Below are positions 44,565 through 53,256 of a stretch of 64,000 nucleotides of DNA, one piece after another. The stretch's first letter is position 1. Every line of letters starts with the position of its first letter. Made by a program: the position numbers and the translations under genes. Location: positions 806,001 through 870,000 of the forward strand of contig NZ_NRRR01000001.1 of the NCBI RefSeq assembly GCF_016583765.1. Direction: 5' to 3'. The stretch comes from Chromatium weissei. Lineage in GTDB: Bacteria > Pseudomonadota > Gammaproteobacteria > Chromatiales > Chromatiaceae. The notes below the pieces were generated by a model that saw nothing but the letters and a program-made list of their open reading frames with translations, searched no databases and was not told the DNA's origin.

Positions 44565-47264
44565 TTAACGTACTGGACAATTTGTACGTCCGTAATCAAC
44601 GCGGAAAATCACAAGGTCTGCACCATCAACATCACCATCATGATCTAAATCAGCCGCAGCGTTATAACGCGCTTGACCACTGCTCGATCCAAAAGCCGCA
44701 GTAAAAATCGCTTTATCATCATCATCAACATTATTATCGCTATCAAAATTACCGACACATACCGTTGGTGACGTGATTGATGGAATCGAATGAACTGCAT
44801 TGGCTAAATTAAGCCGTCCGTGCGCAGTCATTCCATCGAGTGCAGTAATTGAATCCGTATTTGTCACAATACGATTAATTCGATTCGCCACTGATTCATT
44901 ATACAGACTTGCCAAGAAACCTACTGCACCAGTCACATGCGGCGCTGCCATTGATGTTCCACTCATTTGCGCATAACCCTGCTGAATGGTTGCTTGACCA
45001 ATGCCAATATCGTCTAAATAGACACCGTCTTTCACAACGGAATCATCAGTTTGCAACGCAAATAAGACACGAAAATCACTACTGTATAATGAAGAGTCAA
45101 TTGGCATACTGTATGATTTCCAACTGCCACTGCTACTACCAGTCAGACTGCCCACATATCGATATTTTTCACCAAATCCAACCCAGTTATTTGTTCCTTC
45201 CATACCATCAGAGAATACAGTGACACCATTCACTGTAACACTGATGTCATCAAGATAATAACCATCAAAGGTAATGCCTTCATCAGTTTGAAGCACAAAA
45301 GAAATTTGCGCTTCATCGATTAAACAAACATCTGGCAAAGTCGCATCGAATTGCATCCAATCACTTAAATCGTAATCGACATAACCAAGGGGTTCAAAAC
45401 CTTGTTCATCATTACCGCAGAACACCCATAACGCATCCCAACCGGATTCAACTGCACCTTTTAGATAAAATCTGATATTAGCGGAATCCGAAGTTGCAGC
45501 AGAAAGATTTATCTTTGGGCTAATGATTCCAGAATAGGTGTTATTGGCGTAATTGCCATTGGGACTATCAGACCACGCCTTCGTTCCGGTGTGTTTTTGT
45601 TCATTCGTAATTTTCCAACTGGTCGGAATGACATAATAAACACTCAGAAAATCGTAGCCATTTTCCAACTCGTATTTGGCCTTAAATCCGAGTGACAGCA
45701 AATTAGTTTTTCCGAACAGATTAATTGGAGGACTAATCAGCGTAACAAATTGGTTATTTCCATAGTTTCCAGTCGGGCTATCAGTCCACGAATGACTTGA
45801 TGAAGCCGATGCAGTATTGGTTATTGCCCAAGGTAAATCGGCATACCAACCATTCACACCCAATTCCACATTATCAAAGAATGGATCACCCGCTTTAGGC
45901 GTATAGGTTTGCGTCCAATAGGTACTTGCAATTAAATCACCCGGTGCACCTAAATCCACTGAAGTCACACCGTAATTGGAATACGATGCCAATGTATCAT
46001 TGTGATCGGTTGCCGCAACGCTAATCACATTTGGCAAATTATAGCTGGCAGGATATTGAGGATTGACATCATTATTCGCTGTATCATTTCCGGCCGCCGC
46101 AACAAATACAATACCCGCATCACCTAGGTTTTTAATTGCCGTTTCCATAATCGAGCTATAGCAACCCGTGCACCCATAAGACGCATTCACTGCAACGATA
46201 TTCGTGCCTTTATTTTTCATGGTAAGAATGTATTGCAATGCTGCCAATTCCGCATCGTCATACATGTAACCATCATCGGAAAATCCCTGTATTGCCATGA
46301 TGCGCGCTTGCCAATTAACACCGGCAACACCAATTCCATTATTTCCTTCCGCAGCAATGATACCAGCGACATGCGTACCATGTGAAAAGGTTGGATATGG
46401 ATCGCTACCGCCTATACCCGTGTCAGTTCCGTGAATATCATCAATATAACCATTCTTATCATTATCAATACCGTCGCCAGCAATTTCTCCCGCATTCACC
46501 CACATATTATTTTTTAGATCAGGGTGTTCATAATCGACACCAGTATCAATAATAGCAATTACAACATTTTCCGAATTGGTGTGTTGATCCCAAGCATCAA
46601 TTGCTTGAATATCAGCATTGGGAGTTCCTGCCGTTTGTCCGATGTTATTCATTGACCATTGGTGAGAACTAAAGAAGGTGTCGTTTGGAACATTACCACT
46701 CGTCACAGTTGGACGTTTTCCATAGTTCAATGCCACTGCTTGAACGCGAGAATCCTTTTTTAGATTTCGCATTAATTCATTGCTGCTTACGCCTTTACCG
46801 CCGCGCACCAAAGCGAAAACCTGTCCGGTACGTGCAGTTAATTGATCAAAACGTTTTAATACTGTTGCGGCTTTTGCACTGAGTACGCTATTTGCGGTTG
46901 TTGAAACAACGCCTTTTTTGAATAACACCAGCGCTTCACCATCTTTATAATGCGTTTTTTTCGGTGTATTCAATACGGTAGTTGCATCTTTTGGTAAAAC
47001 AGGTGTTGGTGCGGAAATGGTTAATAAAGAATCGCTTTCAGCGTTTGGTGTTACGCTATTCGGAGTGAGTTGTGAGCGGCTCATTGGTACTGCGGGATGA
47101 TTAAAATCAGGCGCTGCTTTGTCTTGTTTGAGAGTGATGGCACTCGGAGTTAATGTCAGATCAGTTGTGCTCGCTGAATACGAATTGGTTATAGGCAATG
47201 CGGCAATGACGGCAGCAGCGCATAGCGTATAACTTTTGATTTGAATAAAGTGGAAATGGCGCAT
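44565..47264 (-). CDS. Secreted subtilisin-family (S8) protease with C-terminal dockerin
   Basis: An 899-residue protein: signal peptide (about 1-30), propeptide with inhibitor I9-like pattern (about 100-175), then the subtilase with Asp in IAIIDTGVDYEHPDL, His in SHGTHVAGI and Ser in SGTSMAAPHVTGA. About 300 residues are inserted before the catalytic Ser and hold two related beta domains (repeats around SPTGNYGNNQF and SPNGNYANNTY) like those of immune-inhibitor-A peptidases. The last 60 residues form a dockerin: two calcium loops, FDSDNNVDDDDKAIF and LDHDGDVDGADLVIF. It starts five bases after a gene for a cohesin-like protein. Confidence 0.9.
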   Translation of the reverse strand: MRHFHFIQIKSYTLCAAAVIAALPITNSYSASTTDLTLTPSAITLKQDKAAPDFNHPAVPMSRSQLTPNSVTPNAESDSLLTISAPTPVLPKDATTVLNTPKKTHYKDGEALVLFKKGVVSTTANSVLSAKAATVLKRFDQLTARTGQVFALVRGGKGVSSNELMRNLKKDSRVQAVALNYGKRPTVTSGNVPNDTFFSSHQWSMNNIGQTAGTPNADIQAIDAWDQHTNSENVVIAIIDTGVDYEHPDLKNNMWVNAGEIAGDGIDNDKNGYIDDIHGTDTGIGGSDPYPTFSHGTHVAGIIAAEGNNGIGVAGVNWQARIMAIQGFSDDGYMYDDAELAALQYILTMKNKGTNIVAVNASYGCTGCYSSIMETAIKNLGDAGIVFVAAAGNDTANNDVNPQYPASYNLPNVISVAATDHNDTLASYSNYGVTSVDLGAPGDLIASTYWTQTYTPKAGDPFFDNVELGVNGWYADLPWAITNTASASSSHSWTDSPTGNYGNNQFVTLISPPINLFGKTNLLSLGFKAKYELENGYDFLSVYYVIPTSWKITNEQKHTGTKAWSDSPNGNYANNTYSGIISPKINLSAATSDSANIRFYLKGAVESGWDALWVFCGNDEQGFEPLGYVDYDLSDWMQFDATLPDVCLIDEAQISFVLQTDEGITFDGYYLDDISVTVNGVTVFSDGMEGTNNWVGFGEKYRYVGSLTGSSSGSWKSYSMPIDSSLYSSDFRVLFALQTDDSVVKDGVYLDDIGIGQATIQQGYAQMSGTSMAAPHVTGAVGFLASLYNESVANRINRIVTNTDSITALDGMTAHGRLNLANAVHSIPSITSPTVCVGNFDSDNNVDDDDKAIFTAAFGSSSGQARYNAAADLDHDGDVDGADLVIFRVDYGRTNCPVR

Positions 47265-47269
47265 GATGA

Positions 47270-47944
47270 TTACTCCTGAGTCCGCAATTCAATACGGTTT
47301 TTTGCAATCGCCAATCCCAATAAACCTGCTGCTAATAATAGCAGTGAGCCGGGCTGTGGAATGACTGTTCTGGATAGTGGATCGCTTGCAACATTCATTT
47401 GTGCCAGATTAACGCCGCTGCTTGGCAGTAATTGAGTGTCTAAAACAGCGTTGTTACTCAAAACAAAGTCAGCGCCGGATGTGTTCTGATCGAAAAGTGT
47501 TAATGTCGTTGCTGCATCTGCTGTGACAATGTTTTTGAATTGCACACTTGCTAAAAGAATGTTGTCGCCAATACGCGTATCAAATAACATTCCGCCACTC
47601 ACCTTTACCGATGATGATGCAGTCAAGATATTGAAGAAATCCCAGCCCGTAACTGTTGTGTCAAGTAATTCTAATGCACTGTTGTCATAGGCAAGTTCAA
47701 AGCCCATGCTGACTAAACCGGGGCTGTCAATTCCAGAGATATAAATATCTGCCCAAGTCGTTTCATTAAAGCCAAGATTCAGACTATTTTCATAGATACC
47801 ATCTCGGCCAAAATCGATGTTAAAGGTCAATGCCGTTGCTATTGGAATAGAAAGCATTGATAATAACGCCGTCGTGATTACAGCTATTTTTGAGTTCAAG
47901 GGATGTACTCCTAATACGCTTGAGAATGATGTTTTATTCATCAT
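47270..47944 (-). CDS. PEP-CTERM protein with cohesin-like domain
   Basis: A 224-residue protein: signal peptide (about 15-38), a beta-sandwich region (about 40-175) with the cohesin-like pattern GFELAYDNSALELLD followed by ILASVQFKNI, and a C-terminal PEP-CTERM sorting signal (IPQPGSLLLLAAGLLGLAIA then basic residues). PEP-CTERM proteins are processed by exosortase, which must be encoded elsewhere. The start is one of two adjacent ATGs at 47944/47941 behind GAGAAT. It is the first gene of a unit with the dockerin-bearing protease. The cohesin assignment is by pattern only. Confidence 0.78.
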   Translation of the reverse strand: MMNKTSFSSVLGVHPLNSKIAVITTALLSMLSIPIATALTFNIDFGRDGIYENSLNLGFNETTWADIYISGIDSPGLVSMGFELAYDNSALELLDTTVTGWDFFNILTASSSVKVSGGMLFDTRIGDNILLASVQFKNIVTADAATTLTLFDQNTSGADFVLSNNAVLDTQLLPSSGVNLAQMNVASDPLSRTVIPQPGSLLLLAAGLLGLAIAKNRIELRTQE

Positions 47945-48072
47945 ATTCTCTAAGTGAATTGCTGATATTTGAATTGTCTTACTCGATTGAATAAGCAAAA
48001 AAAAGACCACGTTTTTAATCTAGTAAATTCAACGAATAAAAAACGCGGCAGTGATATTTCATACGGGAATGT

Positions 48073-48104
48073 AAAAAAAGCTGACGCAATATAGCCGTCA
48101 GCTT
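48073..48104 (-). terminator. Terminator of the GGDEF response regulator gene
   Basis: Stem AAGCTGACG (48078-48086) with CGTCAGCTT (48096-48104), followed on the minus strand by a T7 tract, 16 bases beyond the stop. Confidence 0.88.
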
Positions 48105-48119
48105 GAATGGTGCGATGCC

Positions 48120-49406
48120 TTAACGACGAATCACGCGATTGCGTCCTTCATCTTTTGCCTGATACACCGCGTCATCAGCGCGGGCAATCATTTGCAATAA
48201 ATTTCCTTCTAATTCAGTGGTGAAGCCCACGCTCACCGCCAGCGGAATCTTCGTTCCGGCGGCTTGAAAATCCAGTGCGGCAATCGCGGCGCGAATGCGT
48301 TCAAACACAAATCTGGCATCGTCATCGCGTTTGAGTACGACGATGCAGAAAAACTCTTCGCCGCCATAACGTCCGATGATGTCCGACGAACGCAGCGTTT
48401 TTTGCAGTGTTGCGGCGATGATTTTGAGTGCTTCATCGCCAACCAGATGACCAAAATTGTCGTTGACCCGTTTGAAATGATCGACATCAATCATGCCGAG
48501 CGCGATTTTGAAATGTCCGCGGCTGGCATTGGCGTGAAGCGATTCTGCCAGCTCTAATGCGTGACGACGATTGGCAATTCCAGTTAAAAAATCACGGGTT
48601 GCGGCATTTCGCAGTTGTCGAACGTAGTCAATCATGTTGGTATTTTGACTGACGCGACAGAAGAACTCTTCTGCTTGAAATGGTTTGGCGATGAAGTCAT
48701 TGGCTCCGGTTTTCAGCAACAGCGCAGGCAAACTGGCGCGTGAAGCATCCGATATGCCAATGATGGCCAAATCCTCGCGGCGATAATCTTGACGCACCGC
48801 TTCGATCAATTCCAAACCGTTCATTTCTGGCATGTTGACATCGGTGATGATCAAGCTGATGTCCGAATGCAGCGCCAGCAATTCGAGCGCCTCGCGTCCA
48901 TTACAAGCAGTCAAGGTTTGATAACGGTAACTGTCGAGTAACTCCTGCAGATACATGCGAAAACTGCGCGAATCGTCAACCACCAGCACCTTCACTTCGC
49001 GGTTATGCCACAGTCGCCCGAGCGTTTGCGCCACCTGCTCGATTTCGTTGCGATTGTGTTTAATAAAATAATCAACAACCTGTTTTGACAGCATGATTTC
49101 GCGCTGTTTCATATCCAGCGATCCAGTTAAAACCACGACTGGAATGTGATAACGCCGCACCAAATCCACGATTTCACCGTGTGGCGCGTCGGGTAAATGC
49201 AAATCCAATACGGCAGTAAAAAAGCGCGTTGCATCTTTTTCGAGTTCGCGCTCGGCTTCTGCGAATGATCCGGTTTCTACGGTTTTTAAGTGATGCGCAT
49301 CATCAAGATAAGCGGAGAGCAAACTGCGCATTGCACGACTGTCTTCAACGATGAGTACCGTGCCGGTATCAGAGGAATTGTTTTTATTATTAAAGGGTTG
49401 GTTCAT
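48120..49406 (-). CDS. Response regulator with two receiver domains and GGDEF output (PleD-like)
   Basis: A 428-residue protein: first receiver domain (about 15-130, VLIVEDSRAM, Asp in TAVLDLHLPD), second receiver (about 138-255, VLVVDDSRSF, phospho-acceptor Asp in LIITDVNMPE, Lys in IAKPFQAEE) and a GGDEF domain (about 270-425) with active site RYGGEEF. The domain order equals PleD. Phosphorylation would activate c-di-GMP synthesis. No cognate kinase is adjacent. The ATG at 49406 starts MNQPFNNKN; an ATA-rich upstream extension to 49439 is unlikely. Confidence 0.92.
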   Translation of the reverse strand: MNQPFNNKNNSSDTGTVLIVEDSRAMRSLLSAYLDDAHHLKTVETGSFAEAERELEKDATRFFTAVLDLHLPDAPHGEIVDLVRRYHIPVVVLTGSLDMKQREIMLSKQVVDYFIKHNRNEIEQVAQTLGRLWHNREVKVLVVDDSRSFRMYLQELLDSYRYQTLTACNGREALELLALHSDISLIITDVNMPEMNGLELIEAVRQDYRREDLAIIGISDASRASLPALLLKTGANDFIAKPFQAEEFFCRVSQNTNMIDYVRQLRNAATRDFLTGIANRRHALELAESLHANASRGHFKIALGMIDVDHFKRVNDNFGHLVGDEALKIIAATLQKTLRSSDIIGRYGGEEFFCIVVLKRDDDARFVFERIRAAIAALDFQAAGTKIPLAVSVGFTTELEGNLLQMIARADDAVYQAKDEGRNRVIRR

Positions 49407-49446
49407 TAAAATGAAAACCTGTTGTGATGCAATGATCACCCAAAAA

Positions 49447-49476
49447 TGAACAGCGCATTCGTCACCAAATGCGCTG
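49447..49476 (-). terminator. Terminator of glgP
   Basis: Perfect nine-base stem CAGCGCATT/AATGCGCTG (49451-49459 with 49468-49476), eight-base loop, followed on the minus strand by TTCATTTTTG. It is 14 bases past the glgP stop. Confidence 0.75.
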
Positions 49477-49489
49477 CAATCAACAAGCC

Positions 49490-51994
49490 TTATGCTTTAG
49501 GCGAAATCGCGTCTAAATGCCAGATGTCACGGCTGTATTCGGCAATGGTGCGATCCGAAGAAAAATGCCCGCTACGCGCCGTGTTGAGAATGCTCATACG
49601 CAACCAGCGTTCTCGATTGCGATATGCCGCTGCAGCCTGTTCCTGCATGTCGATGTAACTGCGGAAATCGGCTGCCGTCATCCAAGGATCATGCGGATTA
49701 CGAATCGCCATGATGACCTGATCGAACGCGCCCGGCGCGAACTGATTGAAATGTCCAGATTCCAACAAATTCATCACCTCCAGCAGCGCCGAATCGCTGG
49801 CAATAATTCCATTTGGATCATAGTGATGCCGCCGCGCCTCCACGCCCGCTGCCGTCATGCCAAACAGGAAGAAGTTGTCTTCACCCACCTGCTCACGAAT
49901 TTCGATATTTGCGCCATCCAACGTGCCGATGGTGATCGCGCCATTCATCATAAATTTCATATTGCCGGTGCCAGACGCTTCCTTGCCCGCCGTTGAAATT
50001 TGTTCAGATAAATCTGTGCCGGGCGCGATGACTTCCATCAGCGAGACGCGGTAATCCGGTACAAAGGCGACGCGCAGCAATCCTTTGGTCATCGGATCGT
50101 TATTGATGGAGCGCGCAACGTGATTGATGAGCTTGATAATTTGCTTCGCCATCACATAACCGGGCGCTGCCTTGCCGCCAATCAGCACACAGCGCGGAGT
50201 CCAGTTCTGAATGTCGCCGCGCTTGATGCGGTTGTACAGATGCACGACATGCAGCACGTTGAGAAGCTGACGCTTGTATTCGTGAATGCGCTTGACCTGC
50301 ACATCAAAGATGCCATCCAACGGAAATTCCACCCGGCAGAGTTGTGCCACCTGCTCGGCCAACCGACGTTTGTTGTCCTGCTTGATGTCGTGCCAACGGG
50401 CGCGAAATGCCGCGTCATCCGCGTAGGGTTCCAGCCGTTTGAGCTGACTGAGATCGCGCACCCAATCCGTGCCAATGGTTTCATTGAGCAGATCGCGCAA
50501 GCCGGGATTGCACATCGCCAGCCACCGCCGCTGCGTCACGCCATTGGTTTTGTTGTTGAATTTCTTTGGCCACAAATCGTGGAAATCGCGGAACAACCCG
50601 TCGATCAACAATTCCGAATGCAGCGCGGCGACACCGTTGACCGAGAAGCTGCCGACGATGGCGAGATATGCCATGCGCACCTGTGGATCATAACCTTCTT
50701 CAATCAATGACATGCGGCGCTGGCGCTCATTATCGCCAGGCCAGCGCGTCGCCACTTCTGCCAAAAAGCGCGCATTGATTTCAAAAATGATTTCCAAAAT
50801 GCGCGGCAGCAATTGTCGAAATAGCCGCACCGGCCAGCGTTCCAACGCTTCCGGCAACAGCGTGTGATTGGTGTACGCCATCGTCTGTCGCACGATGGGC
50901 CAGGCGGTTTCCCAATCCAAACCGTGTTCGTCCATGAGCTGGCGCATCAATTCAGCAACCGAAACAGCAGGATGCGTGTCGTTCAATTGGAAACAATTCA
51001 GTTCTGCAAAGCGGGTGAAATCATCGCCATGCAAACGAATCCAATCGCGCAGCACGTCTTTGATACTGGCGCTGGCAAGGAAAAACTGCTGGCGCAAGCG
51101 CAATTCTTTACCGCATTCACTCGCGTCATTTGGATAGAGCACCATCGTGATGTGCTCGGCTTCATTTTTCTGCGCCACCGATTCGGGATAACTGCCAGCG
51201 TTGAATTCATCGAGATTGAATTCATCCGTCGCCGCTGCTTTCCACAGTCGCAGTGTGTTCACGGTGTCGTTGCGATAACCGGGAACTGGCACATCGTAGG
51301 GCACGGCGAGCACATCACGCGTATCGACCCAGCGCACGGTTTTGCGTCCGAAGCGATCCGTGCTGGACTCGGTGCGTCCACCAAACGGAATGCGCTGGGT
51401 GAATTCTGGACGCTCCATTTCCCACGGATTGCCATCGCGCAGCCAATGATCTGGCTCTTCCAACTGTTCCCCGTTTTCAATGAGTTGGCGAAACATGCCG
51501 TATTCATAACGCAATCCGTAGCCGCGCACCGGCAGTTGCAAGGTGGCGCAGGAATCCAGAAAACAGGCGGCAAGTCGTCCTAAACCGCCATTGCCTAAAC
51601 CGGCATCGGGTTCATTGCTGGCGATTTCTTCCAGAATTAACCCCAAGCCATACAGCCCCTGTTCTGCTGCGTTATTGATACCGAGGTTGAGCATCGCATT
51701 GGACAGCGCCCGCCCCATCAAAAACTCCAGCGACAGGTAATAGGTGCGTTTGCAATTTGCTTCGTCGTACGCCAAACGCGTCAGCCGCCAGCGTTCAACC
51801 AAACGGTCGCGCAATGTCAGTGACAGGGCTTTATAAGCGTAATAAATGGTTTGCGCGTCACGATCACGGCCGAGCGTGTGGGTGTAATAGCGGCGGAAAT
51901 CTTCCGCGAGTCCTTCGGCATCGAGCGGCAAAGGCGGTAAATCAAACAATTGCGCATTCGGGTGGTTCTGAATAATGTCGGTCAAAGGAGACAT
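49490..51994 (-). CDS. glgP: Glycogen/starch/alpha-glucan phosphorylase
   Basis: An 834-residue GT35 enzyme with N-terminal YYLSLEFLMGR, GNGGLGRLAACF, catalytic-site NDTHPA and the pyridoxal-phosphate lysine in EASGTGNMKFMMNGA; GTLDGANIEI follows. It releases glucose-1-phosphate from glycogen, the usual dark carbon reserve of purple sulfur bacteria. The start is ATG at 51994. No other glycogen gene is adjacent. Confidence 0.96.
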   Translation of the reverse strand: MSPLTDIIQNHPNAQLFDLPPLPLDAEGLAEDFRRYYTHTLGRDRDAQTIYYAYKALSLTLRDRLVERWRLTRLAYDEANCKRTYYLSLEFLMGRALSNAMLNLGINNAAEQGLYGLGLILEEIASNEPDAGLGNGGLGRLAACFLDSCATLQLPVRGYGLRYEYGMFRQLIENGEQLEEPDHWLRDGNPWEMERPEFTQRIPFGGRTESSTDRFGRKTVRWVDTRDVLAVPYDVPVPGYRNDTVNTLRLWKAAATDEFNLDEFNAGSYPESVAQKNEAEHITMVLYPNDASECGKELRLRQQFFLASASIKDVLRDWIRLHGDDFTRFAELNCFQLNDTHPAVSVAELMRQLMDEHGLDWETAWPIVRQTMAYTNHTLLPEALERWPVRLFRQLLPRILEIIFEINARFLAEVATRWPGDNERQRRMSLIEEGYDPQVRMAYLAIVGSFSVNGVAALHSELLIDGLFRDFHDLWPKKFNNKTNGVTQRRWLAMCNPGLRDLLNETIGTDWVRDLSQLKRLEPYADDAAFRARWHDIKQDNKRRLAEQVAQLCRVEFPLDGIFDVQVKRIHEYKRQLLNVLHVVHLYNRIKRGDIQNWTPRCVLIGGKAAPGYVMAKQIIKLINHVARSINNDPMTKGLLRVAFVPDYRVSLMEVIAPGTDLSEQISTAGKEASGTGNMKFMMNGAITIGTLDGANIEIREQVGEDNFFLFGMTAAGVEARRHHYDPNGIIASDSALLEVMNLLESGHFNQFAPGAFDQVIMAIRNPHDPWMTAADFRSYIDMQEQAAAAYRNRERWLRMSILNTARSGHFSSDRTIAEYSRDIWHLDAISPKA

Positions 51995-52164
51995 GCAGGG
52001 TCAATTCCTAGTGGATCGTCTATAGAAGCGTTCTATAGTAGCTGTTGCTGATACAGGGTGCGAACTGCTCAAATCATGCAGGTCACTGCGAGCAATGGCA
52101 TTTATTCGTTTTGATCAAACATTCGCGCACGCGTGTTGCCGCGCAACAACTGTCGCATAACACC

Positions 52165-52389
52165 TCACCTGTTGCGCATTACGTCACGATCAGCATCGGT
52201 GCTACGCTTTGCTAACCGAGTTTGAACGCATTCCTGTTTCATCTGATTGAACACGCTGATACGCAATTGTTTACTGCCAAACATTCCAGTCGCAATCGCA
52301 TCAGTCTCACGACAATCTAAGTTCTGCATGGAGCACTCGCTTTGATTCACAACATCGGCATTCATTTCAATCATGTCTATTCTGCTCAT
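52165..52389 (-). CDS. Possible small protein upstream of glgP
   Basis: An open frame of up to 74 residues from an ATG at 52389 (alternatives 52374, 52365) ending at 52165. The composition is protein-like (SECSMQNLDCRETDAIATG) but no ribosome-binding site or family is seen, and its 5' end overlaps the divergent CbiX-like gene. It may be spurious; otherwise it could lead glgP. Confidence 0.28.
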   Translation of the reverse strand: MSRIDMIEMNADVVNQSECSMQNLDCRETDAIATGMFGSKQLRISVFNQMKQECVQTRLAKRSTDADRDVMRNR

Positions 52390-53206
52390 TGACAACGGCT
52401 CGCGCCGCGCTGATTCCACACGCAATTTGCGCCGACTCGCCGCAGCACTCGGCGACCAACTCGATGAAATAGTGCATCCCGTGTCGTTGCTGCATTCCGA
52501 TACGATTCCGGTCACTGAATTGGATGGACAGCCCGCAGAAACACTTGCGACCGCGTTGCGTCGATTGCTGGGCGAAGGGCAACGGAAATTGCGCTTGATT
52601 CCGTTGTTTTTTGGACGCAGCCGCGCTTTGACCGAGTTTGTGCCGAAAACTGCGGCGGCCGTCGCTCGTGAACACGGTGATTTTCAGCTTCAAATTGCAC
52701 CGGAATTGTGTCCATTACCAAATGGCGAACCGCGTTTGGTGAACATTTTGGTTGATCATGTGCAGCAAACAGCGAAGCGGGTGCGTTATGCAACGCCGCG
52801 AGTCGTCGTCGTTGATCACGGTTCGCCGCTGCCAGCAGTGACTGCCGTGCGTGAATGGTTGAGTGCGCAGCTCGGTGAACGATTGGGTGCGGCGATGCCG
52901 GTGACGCAGGCGGTGATGGAGCGGCGAGCGGGTGCGGCTTACGATTTCAACGGCGCATTGTTGGAAGAAGTGTTGTGCGGATTGGCAGTAACGGAACCAA
53001 AAATGTCGGTGATTCTTGCCATGCTGTTTATCGGTGCTGGTCGTCATGCCGGAGCGGATGGCGATATTGCGGCAATCATTGCGCGAGTGCGAGCGAATTA
53101 CCCGCAATTTGACGTGCAGCCCACGCCGTTGGTTGGAAGTCATTCGGCATTGCTTGAGATTTTGCGCGCACGTTCGCAGTGCGAGATCGGATTCAGTGCG
53201 CGTTAA
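52373..53206 (+). CDS. Tandem CbiX/SirB-like chelatase-family protein
   Basis: A 277-residue protein made of two CbiX-like halves. The second half keeps the metal-binding histidines (VVDHGSP, His149, and IGAGRHAGAD, His225). The first half has lost both (LIDNGSRR with Asn8; FFGRSRALTEF without His). CbiX/SirB enzymes insert cobalt or iron into tetrapyrroles such as sirohydrochlorin. A degenerate N-terminal half and active C-terminal half is inferred. It lies 50 bases before the SulP gene. A role in sirohaem or cobalamin synthesis is likely but unproven. Confidence 0.75.
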   Translation: MSILLIDNGSRRADSTRNLRRLAAALGDQLDEIVHPVSLLHSDTIPVTELDGQPAETLATALRRLLGEGQRKLRLIPLFFGRSRALTEFVPKTAAAVAREHGDFQLQIAPELCPLPNGEPRLVNILVDHVQQTAKRVRYATPRVVVVDHGSPLPAVTAVREWLSAQLGERLGAAMPVTQAVMERRAGAAYDFNGALLEEVLCGLAVTEPKMSVILAMLFIGAGRHAGADGDIAAIIARVRANYPQFDVQPTPLVGSHSALLEILRARSQCEIGFSAR

Positions 53207-53256
53207 ACTACAAGTCTTTTCATAACAAACAGATCGAATCACCTTTTGAAAAAAAC

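Noticed and set aside
52110..52130. FNR-like site (TTGATCAA) upstream of glgP
   Set aside because: The two half-sites abut without the four-base spacer required by the FNR consensus.
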